NCBI GenBank assembly: GCA_003224135.1
Contig: QHYO01000304.1
Location: forward strand, 1-10,154
Direction of reading: 5' to 3'
Source: Acidobacteriota bacterium
GTDB lineage: Bacteria > Acidobacteriota > Terriglobia > Acidiferrales > UBA7541
Length of the DNA stretch: 10,154 nucleotides
Shown piece by piece: positions 1 to 6,931 of this stretch. A model generated the notes under the pieces. It did no database searches and was not told the origin of the DNA. It saw only the letters and a program-made list of their open reading frames with translations. A program made the translations under genes and the position numbers. Numbering within the stretch: the first letter of the stretch is position 1; each line of letters begins with the position of its first letter.

Positions 1-204
<204 letters not shown>

Positions 205-417
205 CACGGGGCGGAACTTGTCCCGCCGGCGGGGAGCCCTGCCTCTTGTAGTGTAGTGGCCGGCTGCCTGCCACAGGGGCAGGTTCCCTTTACCGCGCTG
301 TTTTCGCGGGGGACCGGTGATTTTCCGCGGTTTCAAATTGCCAGGCTTTAGCCCTGGCGTCTTAGGCGGCCCGATTGGGTCGGGTCGCCGCTGGAATTTT
401 ACGGAGAAGATCAACAG
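205..417 (+). other. Structured rpoA-rplQ intergenic region with five inverted repeats
   Basis: These 213 bases contain no convincing ORF but a series of inverted repeats that would fold in the rpoA-rplQ transcript: GGCGG/CCGCC (210-214 with 223-227), CCTGCC/GGCAGG (267-272 with 278-283), CCGCG/CGCGG (293-297 with 305-309), GCCAGG/CCTGGC (340-345 with 353-358) and a 10-bp stem with one G.U pair (365-374 with 380-389, five-base loop). A 12-base palindrome, CCCGCCGGCGGG, lies at 222-233 and competes with the first stem. None is followed by a T-run, so they do not look like intrinsic terminators. A GGAG Shine-Dalgarno (403-406) lies 11 bases before the rplQ ATG and 13 bases after the last stem. 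Whether the structure regulates rplQ, is processed, or is only GC-rich background is unknown. Confidence 0.5.
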
Positions 418-837
418 ATGCGACACCTGAAATCGGGATCGAAGCTTGGCCGCAATCCGTGGCATCGCCGCGCGACATTGCGCAACCTCGTCACCAACTT
501 GTTTGAACACGGACGGATCACCACCACGCTCACGCGAGCGAAAGCCGCACGTCCGGTGGCGGAAAAAATGATCACCCTCGGCAAGCGCGACACGCTTCAG
601 TCGCGCCGCCAGGCTGCCGCCTACATCATGACGCCGGGCGTCACAAAAAAGCTGTTCAGCGAAATCGCACCGAAGTTTGCCGATCGCGCCGGCGGCTACA
701 CCCGCATCATTTCCGCGGGCATCCGCGTCGGCGATGGCGCAAAAGTCGCCATCCTTGAACTAGTCGGCTACGAGTACAAAACAAAGGAAAAGAAAGGAAA
801 ACCCAAGAAGGAAGAACCAGCTGAAACCGCAAGCTAG
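418..837 (+). CDS. rplQ: 50S ribosomal protein L17 (bL17)
   Basis: 139 residues. bL17 is a structural protein of the large ribosomal subunit, bound to 23S rRNA near the exit tunnel. The start MRHLKSGSKLGRNPWHRRA, the segment HGRITTTLTRAKAARPVAEK (about residues 31-50) and the end GGYTRIISAGIRVGDGAKVAI (about 92-112) are the family's conserved blocks. The ATG at 418 begins exactly at the conserved MRHLK start and has a GGAG 11 bases upstream. The last 20 or so residues form a charged Lys/Glu-rich tail (KTKEKKGKPKKEEP) that makes the protein a little longer than E. coli L17; such tails vary between phyla. It is the last gene of the ribosomal operon here, followed directly by a terminator. Confidence 0.97.
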   Translation: MRHLKSGSKLGRNPWHRRATLRNLVTNLFEHGRITTTLTRAKAARPVAEKMITLGKRDTLQSRRQAAAYIMTPGVTKKLFSEIAPKFADRAGGYTRIISAGIRVGDGAKVAILELVGYEYKTKEKKGKPKKEEPAETAS

Positions 838-865
838 GGCTGGCTCTTACTCCGGAAACGTTAGT

Positions 866-898
866 CGCCCGTCCTGCGAAAGCAAGGCGGGCGTTTTT
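866..898 (+). terminator. Intrinsic terminator after rplQ
   Basis: A 12-bp stem (866-877 with 882-893: CGCCCGTCCTGC against GCAAGGCGGGCG, with one G.U pair and one C.A mismatch) closes on a GAAA tetraloop (878-881). TTTTT follows directly (894-898), then GTTT. It starts 28 bases after the rplQ stop and is in the right orientation to end the rpoA-rplQ transcript. The reverse complement has no T-run after the stem, so it probably works only on the + strand. Confidence 0.9.
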
Positions 899-910
899 GT
901 TTCTGGTCGG

Positions 911-1420
911 TCATGCGCTTCGTGCCTCAGCTCTCGACGTTGGTGGGTAATTCTCGATGGGTTTGCGACCGGGCTGCGTGCCCTGGTGCCAATAGGGATA
1001 AATGGGAATAGTGTCGCTGGCGGCGTCGAGCTTGGCGACATGCTCTTTCGAGAGGCTCCAGCCAACTGCGCCCAGATTGTCACGCAATTGCTTCTCGTCA
1101 CGGGCTCCGATGATCACATTTGCGACTGTGGGCCGCTGAAGCAGCCAGTTAAGAGCAATCTGCGGAATGGTCTTGCCGGTTTCTTTCGAAACCTCCTCGA
1201 GCGCGTCCACAACGCCGTACAAAAATTCATCGGCTACTTGCGGAGCAAATTCCGCGGTCTTATGGAGACGGCTCTCGGTGGGAAGCGGCTGGTCGCGCCG
1301 AATTCTTCCGGTAAGACGGCCCCATCCGAGCGGACTCCAAATCAGCGCACTCACTTTTTGATCGATACCGAGTGGCATGAGTTCCCACTCGTATTCGCGG
1401 CCGATAGGCGAATAATAAAC
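911..1420 (-). pseudogene. Aldo/keto reductase, N-terminally truncated remnant
   Basis: The readable frame covers only the C-terminal half of a roughly 330-residue NADP-dependent aldo/keto reductase. Conserved blocks in order are VYYSPIGREYEWELMPLG (from 1420), ALIWSPLGWGRLTGRIRR, TIPQIALNWLLQRPTVANVI, IIGARDEKQLRDNLGAVGW and a C-terminal tail with IYPYWHQ. The barrel's first half, which holds the Asp-Tyr-Lys-His catalytic tetrad in this superfamily, is absent. Family resemblance stops at about 1420, where FVSHQ-like residues would be expected, and an in-frame TAG lies at 1438-1436. An internal ATG at 1378 could give 155 residues without a catalytic site. The NADP-binding part (IIGARDEKQL) is intact, so the truncation may be recent. 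A chimeric assembly join near 1420 would look the same. It faces the ribosomal operon tail-to-tail. Confidence 0.8.
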
Positions 1421-1563
1421 ACAAAGGTCTCGGACCTACTTTAAACCCGGCCACGCAGCTGATGCTGGCGGCCGTAATAAGAAACACTGCGAGGCGGATG
1501 GCTGCACTCCCCGGCGGCCATCGGCGTTCCTGTAACGAAGTAGGAAAGGCGAGAAAACTCAGA
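1421..1563 (-). other. Intergenic stretch beside the truncated reductase, with a hairpin
   Basis: This lies between the VanZ-like stop (1564) and the point where reductase homology begins. It contains a 9-bp inverted repeat with one G.U pair (1497-1505 with 1514-1522, eight-base loop) but no following T-run in either direction, so it is at best a weak terminator for the VanZ-like gene. On the - strand one frame reads RLAVFLITAASISCVAGFKVGP (about 1425-1496), a hydrophobic run ending in CVAGFKVGP. This resembles the start of NodT-type outer-membrane efflux lipoproteins but has no clear start codon and runs out of frame into the reductase remnant. No reductase N-terminal sequence is recognisable here. 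Confidence 0.35.
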
Positions 1564-2112
1564 CTAGTCCGCAGGAACCACGGTCGGCGGTGGATTACGA
1601 CGGAATCGAAATCGAAACCAAAGAAATATCGCCAAGGACGCGACGAAGGCGCCTACCGAATCGAGCAAAGAATCCCATGGTGAGGCGGTGCGTGACACGA
1701 CAAATGCCTGGTGGACTTCGTCGAGCGCCGCATAGCCTGCCGCGATCGCCAGTGCCGAAAGCGCCCAAGTCCATCGCCAGCCCTGACGGGGGCCGCGGAC
1801 ACCTCGGAACAAGAGTACGCAGAAAACGAAATATTCAGTGAAGTGAGCCGTCTTGCGGATGAAATGGTGTATCGGCTCAAACTGCTCAAGGGTCAGCGCA
1901 GGCATCAGCCAATGAAAAAGGGGATAGAGAATTGAGTCTGTGTGTTCGGCTGAAAATGCGTCGGTAGAAAGCGAGAAAATCACCACTGCCCACAGCAGCG
2001 CCGGCCACCAGGAGCGCACAAACTGCGGCACGAAATTTTTAGCGGGCACGCGGTTCCGGATTTCAGTCAGTTCCGGCGCAGGGCGTGGATTGCGCCACGG
2101 TTGTTCAGGCAA
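1564..2112 (-). CDS. VanZ-like family membrane protein
   Basis: 182 residues with several hydrophobic segments (about 34-50, 90-104, 115-130 and 147-166), so an inner-membrane protein. Two family blocks are clear: KTAHFTEYFVFCVLL (88-101) and DEVHQAFVVSRTASPWDSLL (131-150), followed by DSVGA. This is the DE-H-Q, R, D-x-x-x-D pattern of VanZ-like proteins. VanZ was named for low-level teicoplanin resistance in enterococci, but most chromosomal relatives have no known function, and none should be inferred here. The start is a TTG at 2112, chosen because GGGAG (2121-2125 on the + strand as CTCCC) sits eight bases upstream and no ATG or GTG precedes the first membrane segment. It begins 23 bases after the guaB stop on the same strand, so it is probably co-transcribed with guaB. 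Confidence 0.85.
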   Translation of the reverse strand: MPEQPWRNPRPAPELTEIRNRVPAKNFVPQFVRSWWPALLWAVVIFSLSTDAFSAEHTDSILYPLFHWLMPALTLEQFEPIHHFIRKTAHFTEYFVFCVLLFRGVRGPRQGWRWTWALSALAIAAGYAALDEVHQAFVVSRTASPWDSLLDSVGAFVASLAIFLWFRFRFRRNPPPTVVPAD

Positions 2113-2135
2113 TTTCAGATCTCCCTCAGCGCGAA

Positions 2136-3599
2136 CTATTCCAAGCGGTAATTCGGCGCTTCTCGAGTGATGATCACGTCATGAACGTGCGACTCGCGGA
2201 GACCTGCCGCAGTGATACGCACGAAGCGACCTTTCTCGTTCAATTCCGTCAACGTACGGGCACCGACGTAACCCATACCGCTCTTTAGTCCGCCAACCAG
2301 TTGATCTGTCAGGGCGCCGAGTGGCCCTTTGTATGCAACGCGGCCTTCCACGCCTTCCGGTACGGACTTGCCGTTCTCGCCTAGCTCTTGGACCACGCTG
2401 TAGCGGTCGGAACCCGCAGCCATGGCGCCTATGGAGCCCATGCCGCGGTACGACTTAAATGTCCGCCCTTGAAAAAGGATTGTTTCGCCAGGCGATTCTT
2501 CCGTTCCCGCGAACAAGCTGCCGATCATGACGCAGGAGGCTCCGGCGGCCAGCGCTTTGGTAATGTCGCCAGAAAATTTGATGCCGCCATCGCCGATGAT
2601 GGGCACATCGGTGCCGCGTGCGGCCCGCGAAGATTCGATTATCGCCGTGAGCTGCGGAACGCCAGCGCCGGTAACCACGCGAGTGGTGCAAATCGATCCC
2701 GGGCCGATGCCTACTTTCAGGCCGTCAATTCCAAGCGCGATCAAATCCTTGGCAGCCTCGAATGTCGCAACATTGCCTGCGACTATTTGCATTTCCGGCA
2801 ACCGCTGGCGAATGGTCTTGATCGCTTCCATTACTTTTGCTGTGTGTCCGTGAGCGGTGTCGATCGCGAGTACGTCAGCTTTTGCCTTGGCCATTTCCAT
2901 CGCACGTTCGAGAAAGTCGCCGGTTGCGCCGACAGCTGCGCCAGTGATCAGCCTGCCGTGGCTGTCTTTTGACGCACGCGGAAATTCCAACTTCTTCTGA
3001 ATGTCCTTTACGGTGATCAGTCCTTTCAGATTGAAATCCTGATCCACAACCAATAATTTCTCGATGCGATGCTTCTGCAGAATCTTTTCCGCATCTTCAA
3101 GCGTTGTGCCGACCGGAACGGTGACCAGGTTCGCTTTGGTCATTACCGCGCTGACGAGCTGAGTGTGGTCTTTTTCAAAACGCAAATCGCGATTGGTCAG
3201 GATACCCGTGAGCCGCGTCCCGCGCGTAACGGGAAGTCCGGAGATGCGGTACTTGGTCATGATTTCAAGTGCCTGACGCACGGTGATGTCCGGCGAAATG
3301 GTCACCGGGTCCACGATCATTCCAGATTCAGAGCGTTTTACACGATCCACTTCCTCGGCCTGGCGATCAATCGGCATGTTGCGATGGATCAGGCCAATTC
3401 CACCCTGGCGCGCCATCGCGATGGCGAGACGCGATTCGGTCACTGTGTCCATCGCCGCCGAGACCAGCGGCACGTTGATTTTCAGTTTTCGCGTGAAGTT
3501 GGTCTGCGTCTCCACTTCGGAGGGAAGAACAGCGCTCCGTCCAGGCACAAGCAGAACGTCGTCAAAAGTAAGACCTTCCTGAATGGGACCGTCAATCAT
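2136..3599 (-). CDS. guaB: Inosine-5'-monophosphate dehydrogenase
   Basis: 487 residues, the usual full length. The cytoplasmic enzyme oxidises IMP to XMP with NAD+, the committed step of guanine nucleotide synthesis. Layout: an N-terminal barrel part with [18 protein letters not shown] (9-26) and SAAMDTVTE (47-55); a CBS (Bateman) pair at about 92-205, where adenine and guanine nucleotides bind in many homologues; then the rest of the barrel. The potassium and catalytic loop [11 protein letters not shown] (298-307) carries nucleophile Cys304. [19 protein letters not shown] (337-355) binds phosphate. The flap has GSDRYS with the Arg399-Tyr400 dyad and [11 protein letters not shown] (415-425). 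The C-terminus is [10 protein letters not shown]. The ATG at 3599 fits the conserved [17 protein letters not shown] start, with GAGG about six bases upstream. No key residue is missing. Its leader holds tandem hairpins and it is followed closely by a VanZ-like gene. Confidence 0.98.
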   Translation of the reverse strand: MIDGPIQEGLTFDDVLLVPGRSAVLPSEVETQTNFTRKLKINVPLVSAAMDTVTESRLAIAMARQGGIGLIHRNMPIDRQAEEVDRVKRSESGMIVDPVTISPDITVRQALEIMTKYRISGLPVTRGTRLTGILTNRDLRFEKDHTQLVSAVMTKANLVTVPVGTTLEDAEKILQKHRIEKLLVVDQDFNLKGLITVKDIQKKLEFPRASKDSHGRLITGAAVGATGDFLERAMEMAKAKADVLAIDTAHGHTAKVMEAIKTIRQRLPEMQIVAGNVATFEAAKDLIALGIDGLKVGIGPGSICTTRVVTGAGVPQLTAIIESSRAARGTDVPIIGDGGIKFSGDITKALAAGASCVMIGSLFAGTEESPGETILFQGRTFKSYRGMGSIGAMAAGSDRYSVVQELGENGKSVPEGVEGRVAYKGPLGALTDQLVGGLKSGMGYVGARTLTELNEKGRFVRITAAGLRESHVHDVIITREAPNYRLE

Positions 3600-3615
3600 T
3601 CCAACCTCGCGATTG

Positions 3616-3688
3616 GGTTTCAGGGTTTGTTTTACAAACTCTGAGTTAAACAGGTTTCAGGGTTTGTTTCCAAACCCTGATCTAAACA
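3616..3688. repeat. Two tandem hairpin-forming repeats in the guaB leader
   Basis: Two adjacent imperfect direct repeats of 37 and 36 bases (3616-3652, 3653-3688), both starting GGTTTCAGGGTTTGTTT and ending in TAAACA. Each contains an inverted repeat: in the left copy TCAGGGTTTG/CAAACTCTGA (3620-3629 with 3635-3644, one G.T-type mismatch, five-base loop), and in the right copy a perfect TCAGGGTTTG/CAAACCCTGA (3657-3666 with 3671-3680, TTTC loop). The nearer stem ends 20 bases before the guaB ATG. Neither has a T-run typical of a terminator. They could be operator half-sites, leader RNA hairpins affecting guaB translation, or a small dispersed palindromic repeat. The sequence alone does not decide. 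Confidence 0.8.
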
Positions 3689-3712
3689 ACGTTGGCGCCC
3701 TAAAACAGCGCA

Positions 3713-3734
3713 GCCCAGCGGGTGGCCGCTGGGC
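3713..3734 (-). terminator. GC-rich hairpin between the HEWGTF gene and guaB
   Basis: A perfect 9-bp stem, GCCCAGCGG/CCGCTGGGC (3713-3721 with 3726-3734), has a four-base loop. Read on the - strand it is followed by TGCGCTG and then TTTT, a poor T-run set seven bases away. It may be a weak terminator for the upstream operon. If transcription of guaB starts at the candidate promoter at 3784-3813, the same hairpin lies inside the guaB leader and could act as an attenuator or simply a leader structure. Confidence 0.4.
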
Positions 3735-3783
3735 CGAAGGAAAAATTCATCGAATCGGAAAAATGAATCACTGTGGAATTACT

Positions 3784-3813
3784 AGTTTAGGGCGGAGGAG
3801 CAGGCTTGGTCAA
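3784..3813 (-). promoter_or_regulatory. Candidate housekeeping promoter for guaB
   Basis: On the - strand TTGACC (3813-3808; five of six bases of the -35 consensus) is followed after 18 bases by TAAACT (3789-3784; four of six of the -10 consensus). Both lie just downstream of the preceding gene's stop at 3834. Transcription from here would begin near 3777 and give guaB a leader of roughly 175 bases containing the GC-rich hairpin and both tandem repeats. The call rests on motif match and position only. Confidence 0.45.
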
Positions 3814-3833
3814 GTTTGTGCGCCGCGCAAGCA

Positions 3834-5093
3834 CTAGAACGGACCTGGACGGTGCGCGGCGTTTTGGACCATATAGGAACCGTAGATCTTGCCGAGAGCC
3901 TGGCGAAGTTCCGTTGTTCGAGCGGGGTCGGGGTCCTTGCGAATCATCGTTTCCAGGATTGGCGCGAGAAAACGCCCGTATTTTGCAAGAGTTGCGTCGT
4001 CCTGAGAAGCGAGTGCAGTCTCAATAGCCCTCTGTGTAGCGGGCGTGACCAGTTCCATGCGGCCCACGAAAACGCGCTGCATACCGGCCGGCTGCGGTTC
4101 GATTGTGAGAGGTAGAATCCTGTCAACAAAGGCGCGAGGGACGATGTAAATCAGCCGGGAGCCTTCTTCAAACCAGGAATCTTTCCAGGATTCGAGCATG
4201 GCATGAGCTTCTTCGGGATACAGTCCTGCTGAGGTCAAAGAAGATGCAAAGTTCGCGAGCAGGGAATCGAGCGAAGCACCCAAGGTTGGCGGATCAAGAA
4301 CCGCTCCTTCTCGAAGATCGATGATTTCGCGATAGCCGATTTTTTCGCCGCGGCGATCGAACAGAATGAGCTTCGGAATTTCGCCACCGGCCTGATTCAG
4401 CACTTCAATATGCCCGCCTGGCAAGACAAGCGCCGAAAGTGGCGGCGGAGCAGCCGAGATACCACGATAGAAAGGAAATTTTTCCTGTTGTTCGCCGTTG
4501 TTTGTGGCGACACGGAGCGGAGACGCGGAAGTTTCGCGTGCGGAATAGTAGTGACTTGCTTGAGATTCACGTGGGTACACAGCTTCGCCTGTGGCTCGAA
4601 TGCCGACTGCGTTCCATGCGACGGTTCCGCTCGATTTCTGCTGAAACAGGGCGACGTTGTTGAGCGAGGCTGAGGGTTCGATTTTACTTGCGTGTGGATA
4701 CCACTCGGTGATGAGTCCGTGGAAGAAAGAAACGCGAACGGAAACTGTGGTGTCATGCGTGGAATAGAAATAGAGGACGGGAGTTTCCATGCGGAGCGTG
4801 CCACCCAAGCCGATCTTAAAGTTGGTACCGCGAAAATGCTCGACGAAACTCGGAAGATCGGTGGGACTGTTTAGGGGAAACCATTCGACAGCATGGCCTG
4901 CGTCGCCAGCGATGGAAGTGAAGGTGCCCCATTCGTGTGCGATCAGGCCGGGGTCGGTATCTTGTTTTTGGGCGTGGCCGGCAAGAGCAATGCACAAGGC
5001 CAGCATAGTGAAAAACACGCACGCCCGCCGAAGCGAAGGGCCAGCGGGCATGTGTCCCAGTGACAACATACGACTGTAACTGAGCGGGTTCAT
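3834..5093 (-). CDS. Exported protein with HEWGTFTS motif, unknown function
   Basis: 419 residues. A basic start and hydrophobic stretch (about 21-41, RRACVFFTMLALCIALAGHA) form a signal peptide with likely cleavage after GHA, so the protein is exported. Directly after comes IAHEWGTFTSIAGDAG (51-66), then RMETPVLYFYSTHD (101-114) and GLITEWYPHAS (126-136). I recognise this combination only from uncharacterised secreted proteins of Acidobacteria and similar phyla and know of no assigned activity. The rest is mixed strand and helix without a metal or nucleophile motif I can name. The ATG at 5093 overlaps the upstream stop as ATGA, implying translational coupling; Met9 and Met15 are alternative starts that would shorten the n-region before the signal peptide. 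It is the last gene of the apparent sigma/FecR operon. A guess of surface or cell-wall role is inference only. Confidence 0.85.
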   Translation of the reverse strand: MNPLSYSRMLSLGHMPAGPSLRRACVFFTMLALCIALAGHAQKQDTDPGLIAHEWGTFTSIAGDAGHAVEWFPLNSPTDLPSFVEHFRGTNFKIGLGGTLRMETPVLYFYSTHDTTVSVRVSFFHGLITEWYPHASKIEPSASLNNVALFQQKSSGTVAWNAVGIRATGEAVYPRESQASHYYSARETSASPLRVATNNGEQQEKFPFYRGISAAPPPLSALVLPGGHIEVLNQAGGEIPKLILFDRRGEKIGYREIIDLREGAVLDPPTLGASLDSLLANFASSLTSAGLYPEEAHAMLESWKDSWFEEGSRLIYIVPRAFVDRILPLTIEPQPAGMQRVFVGRMELVTPATQRAIETALASQDDATLAKYGRFLAPILETMIRKDPDPARTTELRQALGKIYGSYMVQNAAHRPGPF

Positions 5094-5785
5094 TGCCGTG
5101 CCACTTTTGCCGGAATATTTTCAAGGATCATTTCCGCCATGGTCGGACTTTGTGACCCCAGAAAATGGGTGGCCAGATTGCGCGCGAGCAGCTGGTCGTT
5201 TTTTGCCCCGTTGGTCGCCTTTTGCGCGTATTCCTGGTGTTCGGCTTCAGGCCCGCGAAGCGTGATCAGAGCGGCCGCGAATTCCATTTGAGGATCGTTG
5301 CCTCGGAGCTGGATCGCTTTCTTTATCCAGGCGAACCCGTTGAGCCCGTTTGCTGGATTTTTTTCGCCGAGCCATTGCTTGTAAGCCTCTGTGAGGTATG
5401 CCGCGTCAAACAGTGCAAACGCGTCTGGATTCGAGGAGGATTCGCTGCTTTGCGCGCGCGCGACAAGTTTCAAGAGAAGTTGTTTTGCGGCCATGGGGTC
5501 TTTCCGCGCATACAAAGTGGCGCGACGAAGAGTCTCCATGTGAACGAGTGGAACTTTGCTGCCATCGAGAATCGCAAGGCTATCCCCGGCTAAGTTATTT
5601 GTGTCGTAATTTTCTCCGCCAGTTAGATTCCAATCGTGGCTGATCCAAGGCAGAGATTTTGCATTTCCAATGTCGAATGCGTGGCAGATCAGGGGCGGGC
5701 CGGCCACCGCCGAGCTCGCCAGGACGAAGAGTGTCGCGAGAGCCGGGAGAGTGAATCGAACAAAACGAATTGATTTTGAGCGCAT
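5090..5785 (-). CDS. Exported helical protein of unknown function in FecR operon
   Basis: 231 residues from the ATG at 5785. That start is preferred over the in-frame ATG at 5818 because a strong AAGGAGG lies eight bases before it and the signal peptide then begins at once (FVRFTLPALATLFVLASSAVA, cleavage near residue 28 before GPP). The mature N-terminus reads GPPLICHAFDIGNAKSLPW, a compact Cys/His/Asp-containing block that looks conserved. The rest (about residues 60-228) is Ala/Leu-rich and helical with spacing like TPR or Sel1-type repeats (for example AFALFDAAYLTEAYKQWLG), though I cannot assign clean repeats. It starts 66 bases after the FecR gene and overlaps the next gene by four bases. 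Likely periplasmic or secreted. The function is unknown; a scaffold or partner role for its coupled neighbour is inference. Confidence 0.85.
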   Translation of the reverse strand: MRSKSIRFVRFTLPALATLFVLASSAVAGPPLICHAFDIGNAKSLPWISHDWNLTGGENYDTNNLAGDSLAILDGSKVPLVHMETLRRATLYARKDPMAAKQLLLKLVARAQSSESSSNPDAFALFDAAYLTEAYKQWLGEKNPANGLNGFAWIKKAIQLRGNDPQMEFAAALITLRGPEAEHQEYAQKATNGAKNDQLLARNLATHFLGSQSPTMAEMILENIPAKVARQ

Positions 5786-5793
5786 GCTGTATT

Positions 5794-5800
5794 CCTCCTT
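5794..5800 (-). promoter_or_regulatory. Strong ribosome binding site fixing the start at 5785
   Basis: The - strand reads AAGGAGG eight bases upstream of the ATG at 5785, the best Shine-Dalgarno match in the window. It lies inside the longer reading frame that would begin at 5818, so the shorter protein is the likely product. Confidence 0.85.
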
Positions 5801-5851
5801 CGGACGGATTCGGCGCATACAACTCAGAAGACGCGCGTAGGGGCAGAACTG

Positions 5852-6931
5852 TTAACGAGCGGCTTTTTTGAGGGCGCGAGGCGCCTGGTTCTGTTCCCAG
5901 TAACGCCAGATGGAGATGTCGCCAAGATCGAAAGCATTCCACCACGCGTCCATCATCTGGGGATTCAGCCTAAGTGTGCCTTCGCGAGTTACGCCGGGAG
6001 GTGGGGCCACGAGCGATGACAAGCGGTCATACACCAGCGGACGTTGCTGGTCTGCCACGCGAAAGAGGAGATGCCACAGGGTAAAGGCGTCGCGAGGCCT
6101 TGCTTGCGCAAGAATGGTGCGCAGAGCTTGTTCGCGCGCGTCGGTCAACTCGGATTCAAAGTCAAACTTGTGCAATGCGCCGCGCAAATTGTCCGAGGCG
6201 TCTTCGAAAAAAGGCGTGCCTGGTCCCTGTGCGCGACGAGTCATGCACATCGCCCCGGCGGGAATGAACGAATCGTGGCCATCTTTGTGAAATCCGACCC
6301 AGCCAAGGGTCGTGCGAAGGAGGCCTGAGCCATCTTCGTTGACCTGAAGCGTGTAGGCACAACCAAGATCCACCGCCGTCGCGGAAGGCGTATCCACGAC
6401 AAATTTTCCGGGAGGGGCCCAAATCGCCGCGTGGATGGTGCCGAGTTCGAGTGCGAGACGTTCTCGATCGGAGCCCGTTTCGATGAGCCGCACTCGTGAG
6501 CCGGGATCGACGTAAACTTCGCCGACTTCGGCTACTTTGACGGAGGCGCGAGACGCATCATCGGTGACGAGCAACTGGCCGACCTTCAATTGTGTTTTGT
6601 TGGCGCCGTTGGCCAGTAAGAACTGCCCTACCCGTGGCGCGCCGGACAGCCGCGCGACATCCCAGCCGGGGCCATTCGGAACGACTGGCGAAGAAATCCG
6701 CAAGAGCAAGATGGAGCTGGCGAGAGCCAAAAGAAGCAATGCTGCTGCAGCGAATCGAGGAATCCAGCCCATGGTCAAGATGCCAACGATCGAAGGTTTG
6801 CGCTGTGCGGAATCGATCGCGGGGAGACTTGGCATTTCTCCCGAATAGCGAAACTGCGAGAGCGATTTTTCGATGCGCTGTAGTTCGGGATCTGGCTCTC
6901 CGGAGCCGTCCCACAAGTAGTCGTTTTTCAT
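5852..6931 (-). CDS. FecR-domain membrane protein, putative sigma regulator
   Basis: 359 residues. The first 55 are cytoplasmic and acidic (YLWDGSGEPDPELQRIEKSL), followed by one membrane segment at about 58-78 (PRFAAAALLLLALASSILLL), so the bulk lies in the periplasm. Residues about 115-215 match the FecR fold: LKVGQLLVTDDASRASVKVA, EVYVDPGSRVRLIE, LALELGTIHAAIWAPPGKFVVDTPSATAVDLGCAY (read in short conserved steps) and LLRTTLGWVGF. FecR proteins classically relay a surface signal to an ECF sigma factor encoded upstream, and here one is. Residues 245-359 form a helical C-terminal extension of unknown role, with Trp-rich blocks (DAWWNAFD, ISIWRYW). The ATG at 6931 overlaps the stop of a possible 26-codon ORF that fills the gap from the sigma gene. 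Whether it inhibits or activates the sigma factor cannot be read from the sequence. Confidence 0.88.
   Translation of the reverse strand: MKNDYLWDGSGEPDPELQRIEKSLSQFRYSGEMPSLPAIDSAQRKPSIVGILTMGWIPRFAAAALLLLALASSILLLRISSPVVPNGPGWDVARLSGAPRVGQFLLANGANKTQLKVGQLLVTDDASRASVKVAEVGEVYVDPGSRVRLIETGSDRERLALELGTIHAAIWAPPGKFVVDTPSATAVDLGCAYTLQVNEDGSGLLRTTLGWVGFHKDGHDSFIPAGAMCMTRRAQGPGTPFFEDASDNLRGALHKFDFESELTDAREQALRTILAQARPRDAFTLWHLLFRVADQQRPLVYDRLSSLVAPPPGVTREGTLRLNPQMMDAWWNAFDLGDISIWRYWEQNQAPRALKKAAR

Noticed and set aside
986..1444. 152-codon + strand ORF opposite the aldo/keto reductase
   Set aside because: It is antisense to a frame with clear reductase motifs and its translation has no recognisable family pattern.
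3069..3644. 191-codon + strand ORF opposite guaB
   Set aside because: Long antisense frames are common opposite GC-rich genes; guaB is complete and certain on the other strand.
3616..3688. CRISPR-like repeat
   Set aside because: There are only two adjacent units with no spacer between them, each internally palindromic, and no cas gene nearby.
5786..5818. Eleven-residue N-terminal extension of the exported helical protein
   Set aside because: The extension contains the strong AAGGAGG site for the internal ATG and would put a charged stretch before the signal peptide.
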